The notes under the pieces: model-generated
Database searches by the model: none
What the model saw: the letters and a program-made list of their open reading frames with translations, nothing else
What the model was told of the DNA's origin: nothing
Position numbers and translations under genes: made by a program
Source of the DNA: Anaerolineae bacterium
Lineage (GTDB): Bacteria > Chloroflexota > Anaerolineae > B4-G1 > SLSP01
Assembly (NCBI GenBank): GCA_026645815.1
Contig: JAPKMR010000027.1
Location: forward strand, 1 to 47,222
Direction of reading: 5' to 3'
Length of the DNA: 47,222 bases
Shown: piece by piece, positions 1-6,825 of the stretch
Numbering within the stretch: position 1 is the stretch's first letter
How the letters are laid out: every line of letters begins with the position of its first letter

Positions 1-64
1 CTACCTCTTTGTGCTCTTGCATCGCCTACATGCTCGTTAGTCTAGTTACTATTGCCGCTCTAGA

Positions 65-163
65 AAAAAACCCACCTCTGCGTCGCTTTGGCGCGTCAAA
101 GTGTCTAAACGCATGGTCTCACCAATCTGACCTCTGAACTTCCCAATAATCTGTCCTATATCC
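65..163 (+). repeat. Family C element, truncated right half
   Basis: This stretch matches the right half of the family C repeat at 19713-19968, 28100-28362 and 46862-47088. It runs from the poly-A stretch after the central hairpin, through the shared GCGCGTCAAAGTGTCTAAAC block, to a degenerate right end CTGTCCTATATCC. The left half and the hairpin are absent, and bases 1-64 match nothing I recognise. It is therefore a decayed or truncated copy. Confidence 0.75.
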
Positions 164-203
164 TCTTATACCCGGTTGCTTTATCCGGGTTGTGAAGTAT
201 AGT

Positions 204-385
204 CAATCTAGTTGATGATGGAAAGGCCCTGATAGCAGCGGGCATGCCCATCTTCGAGCACTTGTGGGGAAATCACAACCTGATTTCTCTGGACATAGAG
301 ACTCAAGTTCTATTGAGAAGTGGAGTATGTGGAAGGGCTTAGCCTTGGATCTCCACAATAGTTTAATGGGAGTTCTTGGATAGTG
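204..385 (+). other. Untranslated leader before ricT
   Basis: There is no convincing gene between the family C remnant and ricT. A weak promoter-like pair TTGCTT (176-181) and TATAGT (198-203), 16 bp apart, would give a leader of about 180 nt. Within it, GTGGAG (320-325) can pair with CTCCAC (351-356) around an inner AAGG/CCTT stem, and GAAATC can pair with GATTTC near 280-297. No known RNA class was recognised. Confidence 0.3.
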
Positions 386-1282
386 ATGGAAACGATGAAG
401 GTTGAAGCTGAGGAACTTGCGGGGCAACCCGTTCCCTCGGAAACTGTAGTTGCTGTACAATTTCAATCGGTAGGCAAGGCATATCACTTTGTTGCCGCTT
501 CGGAATTGGCTTTGGCGGTGGATGATTGGGTGGTCGTGGAGACGGCACAGGGTTTACAGGTCGGGCAGGTAGCCGCTTTACTGCCTTCGCAGGCATGCAA
601 GAACTGCGGTGATGAGACCTTGCGTCCGGTTTTGCGTCGAGCGAGTGGTCTGGATATGGCGCGACGCCAGCACTTGCAGGAACGTGGTGAACGGGCGGTG
701 GCGATTGCTGCGGAAGAAATCAAAGCCTTGGGGCTCAAAGAAGTAAAGCCAGTTGAGGTTGAATTCACCCTGGATGGCGAGAAAGCGATAGTGTTTTGCA
801 CCGGAACACTCTCGGGCAATGACCAGAATGCCCTGCGACGACGCCTGGGTCCGCGCCTGCGTTGTCATGTAGATCTCCGCGTCATTGGACCCCGCGACCA
901 TGCCAAGATGCTGGGTGGCTATGGTGTCTGCGGCGAGCCTTTGTGCTGTGCGCGCTTTCTGGATGATTTCCACACCGTCTCGATTCGTATGGCGAAGGAT
1001 CAATCCATTTCCATGGCGCCGACGGATATCACGGGCATGTGTGGGCGCTTGCGCTGCTGCCTGGCTTACGAGCATCAGGTCTACCTGGATTCTGCGAAGG
1101 ATTTCCCCAAGCGTAAATCACGCGTTCGTACCTCTGAGGGGATTGGGCGGGTCATTGATTGGGATGCGCTTAAAGCCGAGCTGGTTGTGGAGATTCCACC
1201 AGATGGTCCCCGGCGTGAGCGCAAGCATTATCGCTTCCCCGTCGCTGATGTCGAAGTGATCTCAGGGGAAGAGACTGAGTAA
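386..1282 (+). CDS. ricT: PSP1-domain protein, RicT-like
   Basis: The product has 298 residues and belongs to the PSP1 C-terminal domain family. In Bacillus the family member RicT (YaaT) forms an iron-sulfur complex with RicA and RicF that assists RNase Y and affects mRNA maturation. The family's cysteine pattern is visible: CKNCG near residue 70, CGEPLCCARF near 182 and CGRLRCCLAYE near 216. These are the cysteines expected to hold the Fe-S cluster. A GTG lies directly before the chosen ATG; an in-frame ATG at 395 is also possible because the ribosome-binding site is weak. A strong terminator follows. The usual neighbour holB is not in the window. The family call is firm; the exact complex is inferred. 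Confidence 0.9.
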   Translation: METMKVEAEELAGQPVPSETVVAVQFQSVGKAYHFVAASELALAVDDWVVVETAQGLQVGQVAALLPSQACKNCGDETLRPVLRRASGLDMARRQHLQERGERAVAIAAEEIKALGLKEVKPVEVEFTLDGEKAIVFCTGTLSGNDQNALRRRLGPRLRCHVDLRVIGPRDHAKMLGGYGVCGEPLCCARFLDDFHTVSIRMAKDQSISMAPTDITGMCGRLRCCLAYEHQVYLDSAKDFPKRKSRVRTSEGIGRVIDWDALKAELVVEIPPDGPRRERKHYRFPVADVEVISGEETE

Positions 1283-1298
1283 TCCCCATATTGATAAC

Positions 1299-1329
1299 AA
1301 AAGACGACCGGCATTGCCGGTCGTCTTTT
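1299..1329 (+). terminator. Intrinsic terminator after ricT
   Basis: A perfect 14-bp stem, AAAAGACGACCGGC at 1299-1312 with GCCGGTCGTCTTTT at 1316-1329, closes a 3-nt loop. The stem ends in TTTT, and its A/T ends would let it work in both directions. It begins 17 nt after the ricT stop codon. Confidence 0.9.
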
Positions 1330-1371
1330 GTTGGCCTCAATTCAGACAGGGCTTTGTCATTCTTGTCAGGC

Positions 1372-1442
1372 TCTACCCACTCGCGAGGCTTTGCGAGTGA
1401 AGCCCGGAATTAACGCCCTGCGATGGAAATCTGAACACTTAC
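1372..1442 (-). repeat. Family B half element
   Basis: Read on the minus strand, this begins GTAAGTGTTCAGATTTCC and continues through CAGGGCGTTAATTCCGGGCTTCACTCGC, which closely matches the left arm of the complete copy at 28391. A small hairpin, CACTCGC/GCGAGTG, stands where the long central palindrome should be, and no opposite end was found. It is a deleted copy between ricT and the convergent glycosyltransferase gene. Confidence 0.65.
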
Positions 1443-1503
1443 ATCCTATACCCCGGCTTATCGTCTTTACAGCGGGCGGATGAGGGATAATTCAAGATAG
1501 ATC

Positions 1504-3870
1504 CTATGGTTCGATGCGGATCAGCGTGAGCAAGATATTGCCGGTGAGGGGATCTGCTCCCAGGCCGGTGACCGGAACACGGTCGCCGGTATCTGTTTGA
1601 TACATGCCGGTAAGAATCTGATAGTCGCCCGGTGGCGTTTCCGGAGGAATAGCGAGCATATAGGTGTCCTCCAAGGGCACTCCCGCGAGCCAGTTTTGGG
1701 TAGGATAGGCGCCCTCAAGGGGAATCTGGTCATCCTGTGCCCAAAGCGGTCCCTGGGTGGCGGGGTTGTACGCCGTGCCAAGCAGGTGCGTGAAGACGGT
1801 ATAGCTTTGGCTTGTGGGGGCTTGTGCTTGCCAGTAGAGCGTCAACTCCAGCGTAGCGCCTGGATGTGCCACGGGTGGATTTGCTGCTTGAGCGCCACGC
1901 AAGGCGTAGCCTAGCAGGGTTGCCTCACCGGCGCTAGCCTCTAACCGGTGGGGAATTCGAGCGAGAATGGGAGGTTTGAGCGTGTGGGTGACGTGTAACT
2001 GTCCGAAGTGGACTTTCACGCCATCGGGCGTGCTCAGTTCGAAAGTATAGGGTTGCGCTGGCGTGTAGGGCTGGATGGTGAAGCGCACCTGCTGGTAGCG
2101 CGCTTTTCCTGCTGGCGTGGGAGCCGTTTCGATGGTTCTGCTATCCGCAGCTGCTCCGTCCTTGCCGCGCAAAGTGATAGTCAGGGTGAGGGGGTGCTGC
2201 GCCTCGAGGTATAGCCCTAAGCGCACGTCATCCAGGGGGCGGAATTCGGTGACCGGCAAATCATAGCTCAGGAGCGTCCCTTTCCCTCCCAGGTTCTGTG
2301 CCAGGAGCGTTTGTGGTGGTGTATTCTGAAGTGTTACCAGGGCTTCTTCATCCGTAGCTGCAAACAGGCTGAGTGCATTGTAGCCGAATTCATAGTGTAG
2401 GATGCGCTTGAAATGCGCCATCAGCCAGGCTTCCGCCTGCCCTTCTGGATCCTCAAGGCTACGTTCCAACTGCACCAACCAGATGCGGGAATGCTCCGTG
2501 GCAAGCACGCTCAACTCTGTCGCTGCTGTCGCCTCAGTAAGCGGTGGTGGGCTTTGGGGTAGACGCGTGATGGCAGGGCGCGTTTCAGGTGCCGGGGCAC
2601 GGTCATAGCTCAGCGTGAAAATGGGATAACGGTCACCAGAGACGAGCGCTAACGCATCCCCGGGCTGCGCATGGCTCCAGATAATGTGACTGAGCGTCAG
2701 GTCATTGTCGCGTAGATAGCGTGAAGCAAAGTGCTGCGGCAGGGACCACAGCATGAGTCCAGCTATCCCGAAGCAGAATACCCACCCCAGGTACCGCAAC
2801 TTGGTGGGAGTGTGCAGCCAACCGCTTAGCGCCCACGCCAGGAGCACATAGAAGGCGGGCGCCAGCGGCAGCAGGTAGCGCGCCTCGACACGGGGGTTAT
2901 AGAAAAGCGCCCGAGGTTGCGAGAGCGCCCAGATAATGAGCGGCATCAGCAGGATACTGCTGCCGAGGAGGGCTAATGTCCACAACCAGCGTGTGCGCCC
3001 GGTGGGCGATGTGCCGCGTCGCAGTAGCAGTACAATTCCCCCGATGAGCACGCCCATCACAAGTAGCGCGGGCACCCGATAGCGCCCGACCTCGGTGGAA
3101 ATGCCAAGCGCGACCAGCACGGCGTTGAGTTCCAGCACAAAGCCCAAAGACGTGGGTTCTTTGACCACCGACCAGGATCGCATTCGCGGGAGTGCCAGCG
3201 CCATCCAGGGGATGACGAAGGGTAACACCCCCGCCTGGATGGCGATCCAGCGTCCCCAGAAGCGCCAGCGTTCCTCACGGCGACGAAAGCTGCGCCAACC
3301 GGCAAGCAGCAGTGTGAGATTTTCGATGGGAACCAGCACGATGGAGGAGTAGACGGTCAACATCGCCCCTGCGGTCGCTAAAATCCACCCACCAATTGTG
3401 CGGCGCGTGGCTTCTCCATCGGCGAGCCGAGCGGTGAAATAGAGCGATAGTGTGGCGCACAGGCCCGCCAGGATGTACATTCGCATTTCTTGCGACCACC
3501 AGATGTGAAAGCGCGAAAGGGCCAGTAACCCTGCCGCACCAATGCCCACAGCCGTGGAACGCGAGAGTCGTCGTGCGAGTACATAAATGGCTGGCAGAGT
3601 AAGGAAGGCTTCCAAGACGGTGATGAAGCGGAGGGCAAACTCGGTTTCACCGCTGACCCGCGCCCAAAGCCACAGCAGCCAAAAATAGAGCGGCGGATGT
3701 ACGTCGGCAGCGGTCCACAGGGTCGCCTCCGTGAAAGACATGCGGGAAGCGACCACGGATAGGCCTTCATCCCACCAGATGTTTTGCGCTCCCAAGCGGG
3801 TCAGGCGTAGCGCAAAGCCAACCAGCAGAATCACGTATAACAGGTACCGTTGTCGTCGTCTAGATTTCAT
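1504..3870 (-). CDS. GT39/ArnT-like integral membrane glycosyltransferase
   Basis: The product has 788 residues. The N-terminal half is strongly hydrophobic, with roughly ten or more membrane segments. It carries a WWDEG motif near residue 32, in the first extracytoplasmic loop, where PMT/ArnT-type enzymes place their catalytic acidic residue. These enzymes move a sugar from a polyprenyl-phosphate donor to an acceptor outside the membrane. The last 250 residues or so are soluble and beta-rich and probably face outward. The gene is monocistronic; its promoter is at 3904-3931 and a GAGGA ribosome-binding site precedes the ATG. The GT2 gene on the other side of the upstream gap could make its polyprenyl-linked donor, but that is inference. 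Substrate unknown. Confidence 0.8.
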   Translation of the reverse strand: MKSRRRQRYLLYVILLVGFALRLTRLGAQNIWWDEGLSVVASRMSFTEATLWTAADVHPPLYFWLLWLWARVSGETEFALRFITVLEAFLTLPAIYVLARRLSRSTAVGIGAAGLLALSRFHIWWSQEMRMYILAGLCATLSLYFTARLADGEATRRTIGGWILATAGAMLTVYSSIVLVPIENLTLLLAGWRSFRRREERWRFWGRWIAIQAGVLPFVIPWMALALPRMRSWSVVKEPTSLGFVLELNAVLVALGISTEVGRYRVPALLVMGVLIGGIVLLLRRGTSPTGRTRWLWTLALLGSSILLMPLIIWALSQPRALFYNPRVEARYLLPLAPAFYVLLAWALSGWLHTPTKLRYLGWVFCFGIAGLMLWSLPQHFASRYLRDNDLTLSHIIWSHAQPGDALALVSGDRYPIFTLSYDRAPAPETRPAITRLPQSPPPLTEATAATELSVLATEHSRIWLVQLERSLEDPEGQAEAWLMAHFKRILHYEFGYNALSLFAATDEEALVTLQNTPPQTLLAQNLGGKGTLLSYDLPVTEFRPLDDVRLGLYLEAQHPLTLTITLRGKDGAAADSRTIETAPTPAGKARYQQVRFTIQPYTPAQPYTFELSTPDGVKVHFGQLHVTHTLKPPILARIPHRLEASAGEATLLGYALRGAQAANPPVAHPGATLELTLYWQAQAPTSQSYTVFTHLLGTAYNPATQGPLWAQDDQIPLEGAYPTQNWLAGVPLEDTYMLAIPPETPPGDYQILTGMYQTDTGDRVPVTGLGADPLTGNILLTLIRIEP

Positions 3871-3903
3871 CGCGGTTTTCCTCAGTGTCCAACCTGGAAA
3901 GAC

Positions 3904-3931
3904 ATTATAATCTCAAAGGCAGCTCCAACAA
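3904..3931 (-). promoter_or_regulatory. Promoter of the GT39-type gene
   Basis: On the minus strand TTGTTG (3926-3931) and TATAAT (3904-3909) are separated by 16 bp, about 33 nt before the start codon. The same TTGTTG-16-TATAAT arrangement occurs at 16744-16771. Confidence 0.65.
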
Positions 3932-3947
3932 ACGGGAATGCTACTTT

Positions 3948-4129
3948 GGGCATTTCGTAGCAGGTTGCTGACCGAAACCGCGTTGCGCCCCTTACACCGC
4001 ACCTGAAGCGCGAGCAAGGTATTCGCCCGGGGTTGACGGGTTGATGCGTCAACCCGTTGACGAAGTAGACCAATCGCACAGCGCGTCTTGCTGGGTGCGC
4101 AGAAGCCCTTTCACCTGCTACGAATGCCC
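3948..4129 (+). repeat. Family A MITE-like element, copy 1
   Basis: This 182-bp element has terminal inverted repeats: GGGCATTTCGTAGCAGGT at the left and CACCTGCTACGAATGCCC at the right. The interior holds a palindrome, ACGGGTTGA/TCAACCCGT, near 4031-4056. An inverted homologous copy lies at 16786-16957; the two share the ends and the GAAGCGCGAGCAAGG block but differ in the palindrome. No clean target duplication is visible here. It has no coding capacity. Confidence 0.75.
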
Positions 4130-4138
4130 TTTGTCAAA

Positions 4139-4314
4139 GTAACTGCTCAGACTTCCATCACAAGGCGCATACTGCGGACCAAAGTCCGTTAAAAAGGGTG
4201 ATTTTCGATGCCGCGCCAACGTCGTACTCGACGCCGCGGCATCGAAAATCACCCCTAAAACCGCGGCTTCAGCCGCTCTTCGTAGCGGCAAGCGGGAAAA
4301 CGCTGAACAGTTAC
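4139..4314 (+). repeat. Family B element (IS66-like MITE), copy 2
   Basis: This 176-bp element begins GTAACTGCTCAG and ends CTGAACAGTTAC. It is flanked by near-perfect 8-bp direct repeats, TTGTCAAA (4131-4138) and CTGTCAAA (4315-4322). Its centre is a 20-bp perfect stem, GGGTGATTTTCGATGCCGCG at 4196-4215, complementary to 4235-4254. Ends starting GTAA with 8-bp duplications are the published hallmark of IS66-family elements, so it is probably a non-autonomous relative. It sits 9 bp from family A copy 1. Confidence 0.8.
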
Positions 4315-4328
4315 CTGTCAAAGGCTTT

Positions 4329-4356
4329 TTGTCATCCTGCTTCCCGATGTTATAAT
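4329..4356 (+). promoter_or_regulatory. Promoter of the GT2/ABC-2 operon
   Basis: TTGTCA (4329-4334) and TATAAT (4351-4356) are separated by 16 bp. The -10 box overlaps the furthest-upstream ATG (4355) of the glycosyltransferase frame. Transcription should therefore start near 4363, which rules out that ATG and points to a leaderless GTG start. Confidence 0.75.
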
Positions 4357-4363
4357 GGCCTCT

Positions 4364-5344
4364 GTGAGCGAGAAAGCAATCAAAGTCATCATTCAGATTC
4401 CTTGCTACAATGAGCGGGATTCTTTGCCGGAGACGGTGCGCGCTTTGCCGCACGAGATTCCCGGCGCGGATAGCGTCGAGTATCTAGTTGTGGACGACGG
4501 CAGCACGGATGGCACCGCCGAGGTCGCTGAAGCATTGGGTGTACATCACGTGGTGCGCCATACGCGCAACCGGGGATTGGCCCGCGCTTTTGTCACCGGC
4601 TTGCAGGCGGCGTTGGAAGCGGGCGCGGATGTGATCATCAACACCGATGCCGATAATCAATATCAGGCGGCGGATATTCCCCTGCTGGCACAACCCGTCC
4701 TGGAACGGCGTGCGGATATCGCGATAGGGGACCGGCAGTTAGCGCAGCACCCCTATTTTTCGCCTATCAAACGGCGTCTGCAGCTACTGGGAAGTTGGGT
4801 GGTGGGACGGGCATCTGGCGTAACCGTGCACGATGCAACCAGCGGTTTCCGCGCCTTTAGCCGCGAGGCCGCGTTGCGGTTGTTGGTACTGGGCGATTAT
4901 TCGTACACCCTGGAAACCTTGATCCAGGCGGGGGCAGAACGGCTTGCCGTGACCTATGTTCCTATTCAGGTCAATGCGGTCACCCGTCCTTCGCGTTTGA
5001 TGAAAAACCTCACGCACTTTCTCACGCATTCCACTAGCACGATTTTGCGCGCCTATACGATGTACCGTCCTCTGCGGGTCTTCCTGTGGTTTGGGGCATT
5101 GTGTCTGGCGCTGGGACTTGGATTGGGCGTGCGCTTTCTCTATTTCTACTTCACCGAAAGTGGTGTGGGGCATATCCAATCCCTGATTCTCATGGCGGTG
5201 CTGCTCATCGTAGGCTTCCAAATCTGGTTGATTGGGCTATTGGCGGATTTGGTCTCCGCGAATCGTAAGATCATGGAAGAAACTCTTTACCGGTTGCGGA
5301 AAGTGGAACTGCTGCTGGCGGAGCAAAAGCGGGATGATGATTAA
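4364..5344 (+). CDS. GT2 family glycosyltransferase, polyprenyl-phosphate type
   Basis: The product has about 326 residues and a GT-A fold. The opening reads [17 protein letters not shown], followed by [10 protein letters not shown] and the DADNQY metal-binding motif around residues 95-100. Two C-terminal membrane segments (about 235-310) resemble the dolichol/undecaprenyl-phosphate mannosyl- or glucosyltransferase subfamily. Such enzymes charge a lipid carrier with a sugar on the inner membrane face. I chose GTG at 4364 because the only upstream ATG lies inside the -10 box. The 3' end overlaps the following export permease by 11 bp, so the two are coupled, which suggests surface glycan synthesis. 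Confidence 0.85.
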   Translation: MSEKAIKVIIQIPCYNERDSLPETVRALPHEIPGADSVEYLVVDDGSTDGTAEVAEALGVHHVVRHTRNRGLARAFVTGLQAALEAGADVIINTDADNQYQAADIPLLAQPVLERRADIAIGDRQLAQHPYFSPIKRRLQLLGSWVVGRASGVTVHDATSGFRAFSREAALRLLVLGDYSYTLETLIQAGAERLAVTYVPIQVNAVTRPSRLMKNLTHFLTHSTSTILRAYTMYRPLRVFLWFGALCLALGLGLGVRFLYFYFTESGVGHIQSLILMAVLLIVGFQIWLIGLLADLVSANRKIMEETLYRLRKVELLLAEQKRDDD

Positions 5345-6143
5345 GGCGCTCAAGGAGTTGTGGCAGTATCGCGAGCTGGTCTACAATCTCGTGCTACGCG
5401 ACCTCAAGGTGCGATACAAGAATTCGGTGCTGGGCGTGCTCTGGTCGTGGCTGAATCCCTTGCTCATGATGTTGGTGTTCACGTTTGTTTTCAATGTGAT
5501 GCAGCGTTCCCCCATGCGCGATTTTCACATCTTTGTACTGAGTGGTTTGCTGCCGTGGAATTTCTTCTCTGCGGCGGTGATGGGTGGGTTGTTCAGCGTC
5601 ACCGGCAATAGCCACCTGATCAAGAAGGTCTATTTCCCGCGTGAGATTCTGCCTATCTCGACGGTGCTTTCCGGGTTGGTGAATTTCATCATCAGCTTGC
5701 CGGTGCTGTTCTTGTTGGCGTTGATTTCGGGTGTGCCGCTCAGCGCATGGGTGTTATTGCTGCCGCTGCCGATTCTGGTGCAGACTTGTTTCACGATTGG
5801 CTTTGTGTTTTTCCTCTCCACGCTGGAAGTCTTTTACCGCGATACGCACATGGTGATGGACGTAGCGATTCTAGCCTGGTTCTTTCTCACGCCTATCTGG
5901 TACTCGGTGCAACAGGTTGCGGAAACGGCAACGCTTCTTGGCGTGCATTTCTCACCGCGGCGTTTGTTGTTTTGGCTGAACCCCATGGCTTCGATTATTA
6001 ACACCTATCAGGACCTGGTCTATCACGGGCAGTTGACGACGTGGGATTTTCTGGCGCGTACCGCGGTCACCGCAGTGATTATATTGGTATTGGGCTATGC
6101 CTTCTTCCTGCGTTTTCGCGGGCGATTTGGTGAAGAGCTGTGA
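5334..6143 (+). CDS. ABC-2 type polysaccharide export permease (Wzm/TagG-like)
   Basis: The product has 269 residues. It starts at ATG 5334, inside the end of the GT2 gene. An amphipathic N-terminus ([16 protein letters not shown], typical of TagG/Wzm/RfbA permeases) is followed by about six membrane helices and the family motif [10 protein letters not shown]. Such permeases export lipid-linked glycans and normally pair with a Wzt/TagH ATPase encoded next to them. Here the next genes are tRNAs and no such ATPase lies in the window, so the partner must be elsewhere. Family assignment is strong; the exported glycan is unknown. Confidence 0.88.
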   Translation: MMIKALKELWQYRELVYNLVLRDLKVRYKNSVLGVLWSWLNPLLMMLVFTFVFNVMQRSPMRDFHIFVLSGLLPWNFFSAAVMGGLFSVTGNSHLIKKVYFPREILPISTVLSGLVNFIISLPVLFLLALISGVPLSAWVLLLPLPILVQTCFTIGFVFFLSTLEVFYRDTHMVMDVAILAWFFLTPIWYSVQQVAETATLLGVHFSPRRLLFWLNPMASIINTYQDLVYHGQLTTWDFLARTAVTAVIILVLGYAFFLRFRGRFGEEL

Positions 6144-6145
6144 GC

Positions 6146-6173
6146 TTGTCACTTCAAATGATTGTGGTATAAT
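6146..6173 (+). promoter_or_regulatory. Promoter of the tRNA-Ala pair
   Basis: TTGTCA (6146-6151), a 16-bp spacer and TATAAT (6168-6173), with an extended TGG immediately before the -10 box. It lies directly after the ABC-2 permease stop codon, and transcription would start about ten bases before the first tRNA. Confidence 0.8.
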
Positions 6174-6190
6174 CCCGCTTGCGAAAGCAT

Positions 6191-6263
6191 GGGGATGTAG
6201 CTCAGCTGGGAGAGCGCTACAATCGCACTGTAGAGGCCAGGGGTTCGAATCCCCTCATCTCCA
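6191..6263 (+). tRNA. tRNA-Ala (anticodon CGC)
   Basis: This is a 73-nt cloverleaf. The acceptor stem GGGGATG/CATCTCC includes the G3-U70 pair that marks alanine tRNAs. The D arm is GCTC/GAGC, the anticodon stem is CTACA/TGTAG around loop ATCGCAC (anticodon CGC, reading GCG), and the T arm is AGGGG/CCCCT with TTCGAAT. The discriminator is A and CCA is not encoded. Confidence 0.95.
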
Positions 6264-6303
6264 CAGCGGGGCAGCAAGTTCCGCGACATCTTGTGATAAT
6301 TAA

Positions 6304-6376
6304 GGGCCTGTGGCGCAGTTGGGAGCGCGCTTCAATGGCATTGAAGAGGTCAAGGGTTCGAATCCCTTCAGGTCCA
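6304..6376 (+). tRNA. tRNA-Ala (anticodon GGC)
   Basis: This is a 73-nt cloverleaf. The acceptor stem GGGCCTG/CAGGTCC again has G3-U70. The D arm is GCGC/GCGC, the anticodon stem is CTTCA/TGAAG around loop ATGGCAT (anticodon GGC, reading GCC), and the T arm is AAGGG/CCCTT. It lies 40 bp after the first alanine tRNA, with a terminator 4 bp after its end, so the two form one transcript. Confidence 0.95.
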
Positions 6377-6380
6377 CAAA

Positions 6381-6415
6381 GAAATGACCCCGCTCACTTT
6401 GAGCGGGGTCATTTC
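6381..6415 (+). terminator. Bidirectional terminator after the tRNA operon
   Basis: A 16-bp perfect stem, GAAATGACCCCGCTCA at 6381-6396 with 6400-6415, closes a CTT loop and is followed by TTTAT. It sits between the tRNAs and the convergent VOC gene. A second short GC hairpin, CCCTGCCC/GGGCAGGG, lies at about 6425-6442. Confidence 0.9.
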
Positions 6416-6444
6416 TTTATATTTCCCTGCCCCCGGGCAGGGGC

Positions 6445-6825
6445 TTACCTGCTCTGGTCCCAGGCGGGATCCTCGAAACGTTGGATTTCCAAAAGATAGC
6501 CATTGGGATCGCGGAAGAAGCAGTGATAGATGCCATAGGCAGGATTGTAGGCAGGGTCTTTTTCGAGGGTCACTTCTCTGTTGCGAAGCTGCTCCGCCCA
6601 CCCATCCACATCATCGGTGACGAAGGTGATAATGACCCCTTCCGGCTTTGCCCCTGTACGTTCGCAAAATCCGAGATAGGCGCCACTGCTGACCCGGTAG
6701 ATATGGCAGCTGCCTTGATCCAACACCAACGGAAGTTCCAATACGCTTTCATAAAAGTGAGAGGTCCGCGCCAGGTCAACCGTGTACAGGAAGGTGATTT
6801 GCTCTGTAAAGGGTGTCTGCGTCAT
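6445..6825 (-). CDS. VOC family (glyoxalase/bleomycin-resistance-like) protein
   Basis: The product has 126 residues and is a single VOC module. It opens ITFLYTVDLARTSHFYE and ends with the typical FFRDPNGYLLEIQRFED strand, in which the final Glu is a usual metal ligand. Members include lactoylglutathione lyase, dioxygenases and resistance proteins, and the sequence does not tell which this is. The start codon overlaps the stop of the upstream fused permease by 4 bp (ATGA), so the two are translated together. A link to peptide-type transport is possible but unproven. Confidence 0.85.
   Translation of the reverse strand: MTQTPFTEQITFLYTVDLARTSHFYESVLELPLVLDQGSCHIYRVSSGAYLGFCERTGAKPEGVIITFVTDDVDGWAEQLRNREVTLEKDPAYNPAYGIYHCFFRDPNGYLLEIQRFEDPAWDQSR

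Noticed and set aside
1..64. Possible tRNA or gene end at the window start
   Set aside because: No cloverleaf can be folded and no convincing frame enters from the left.
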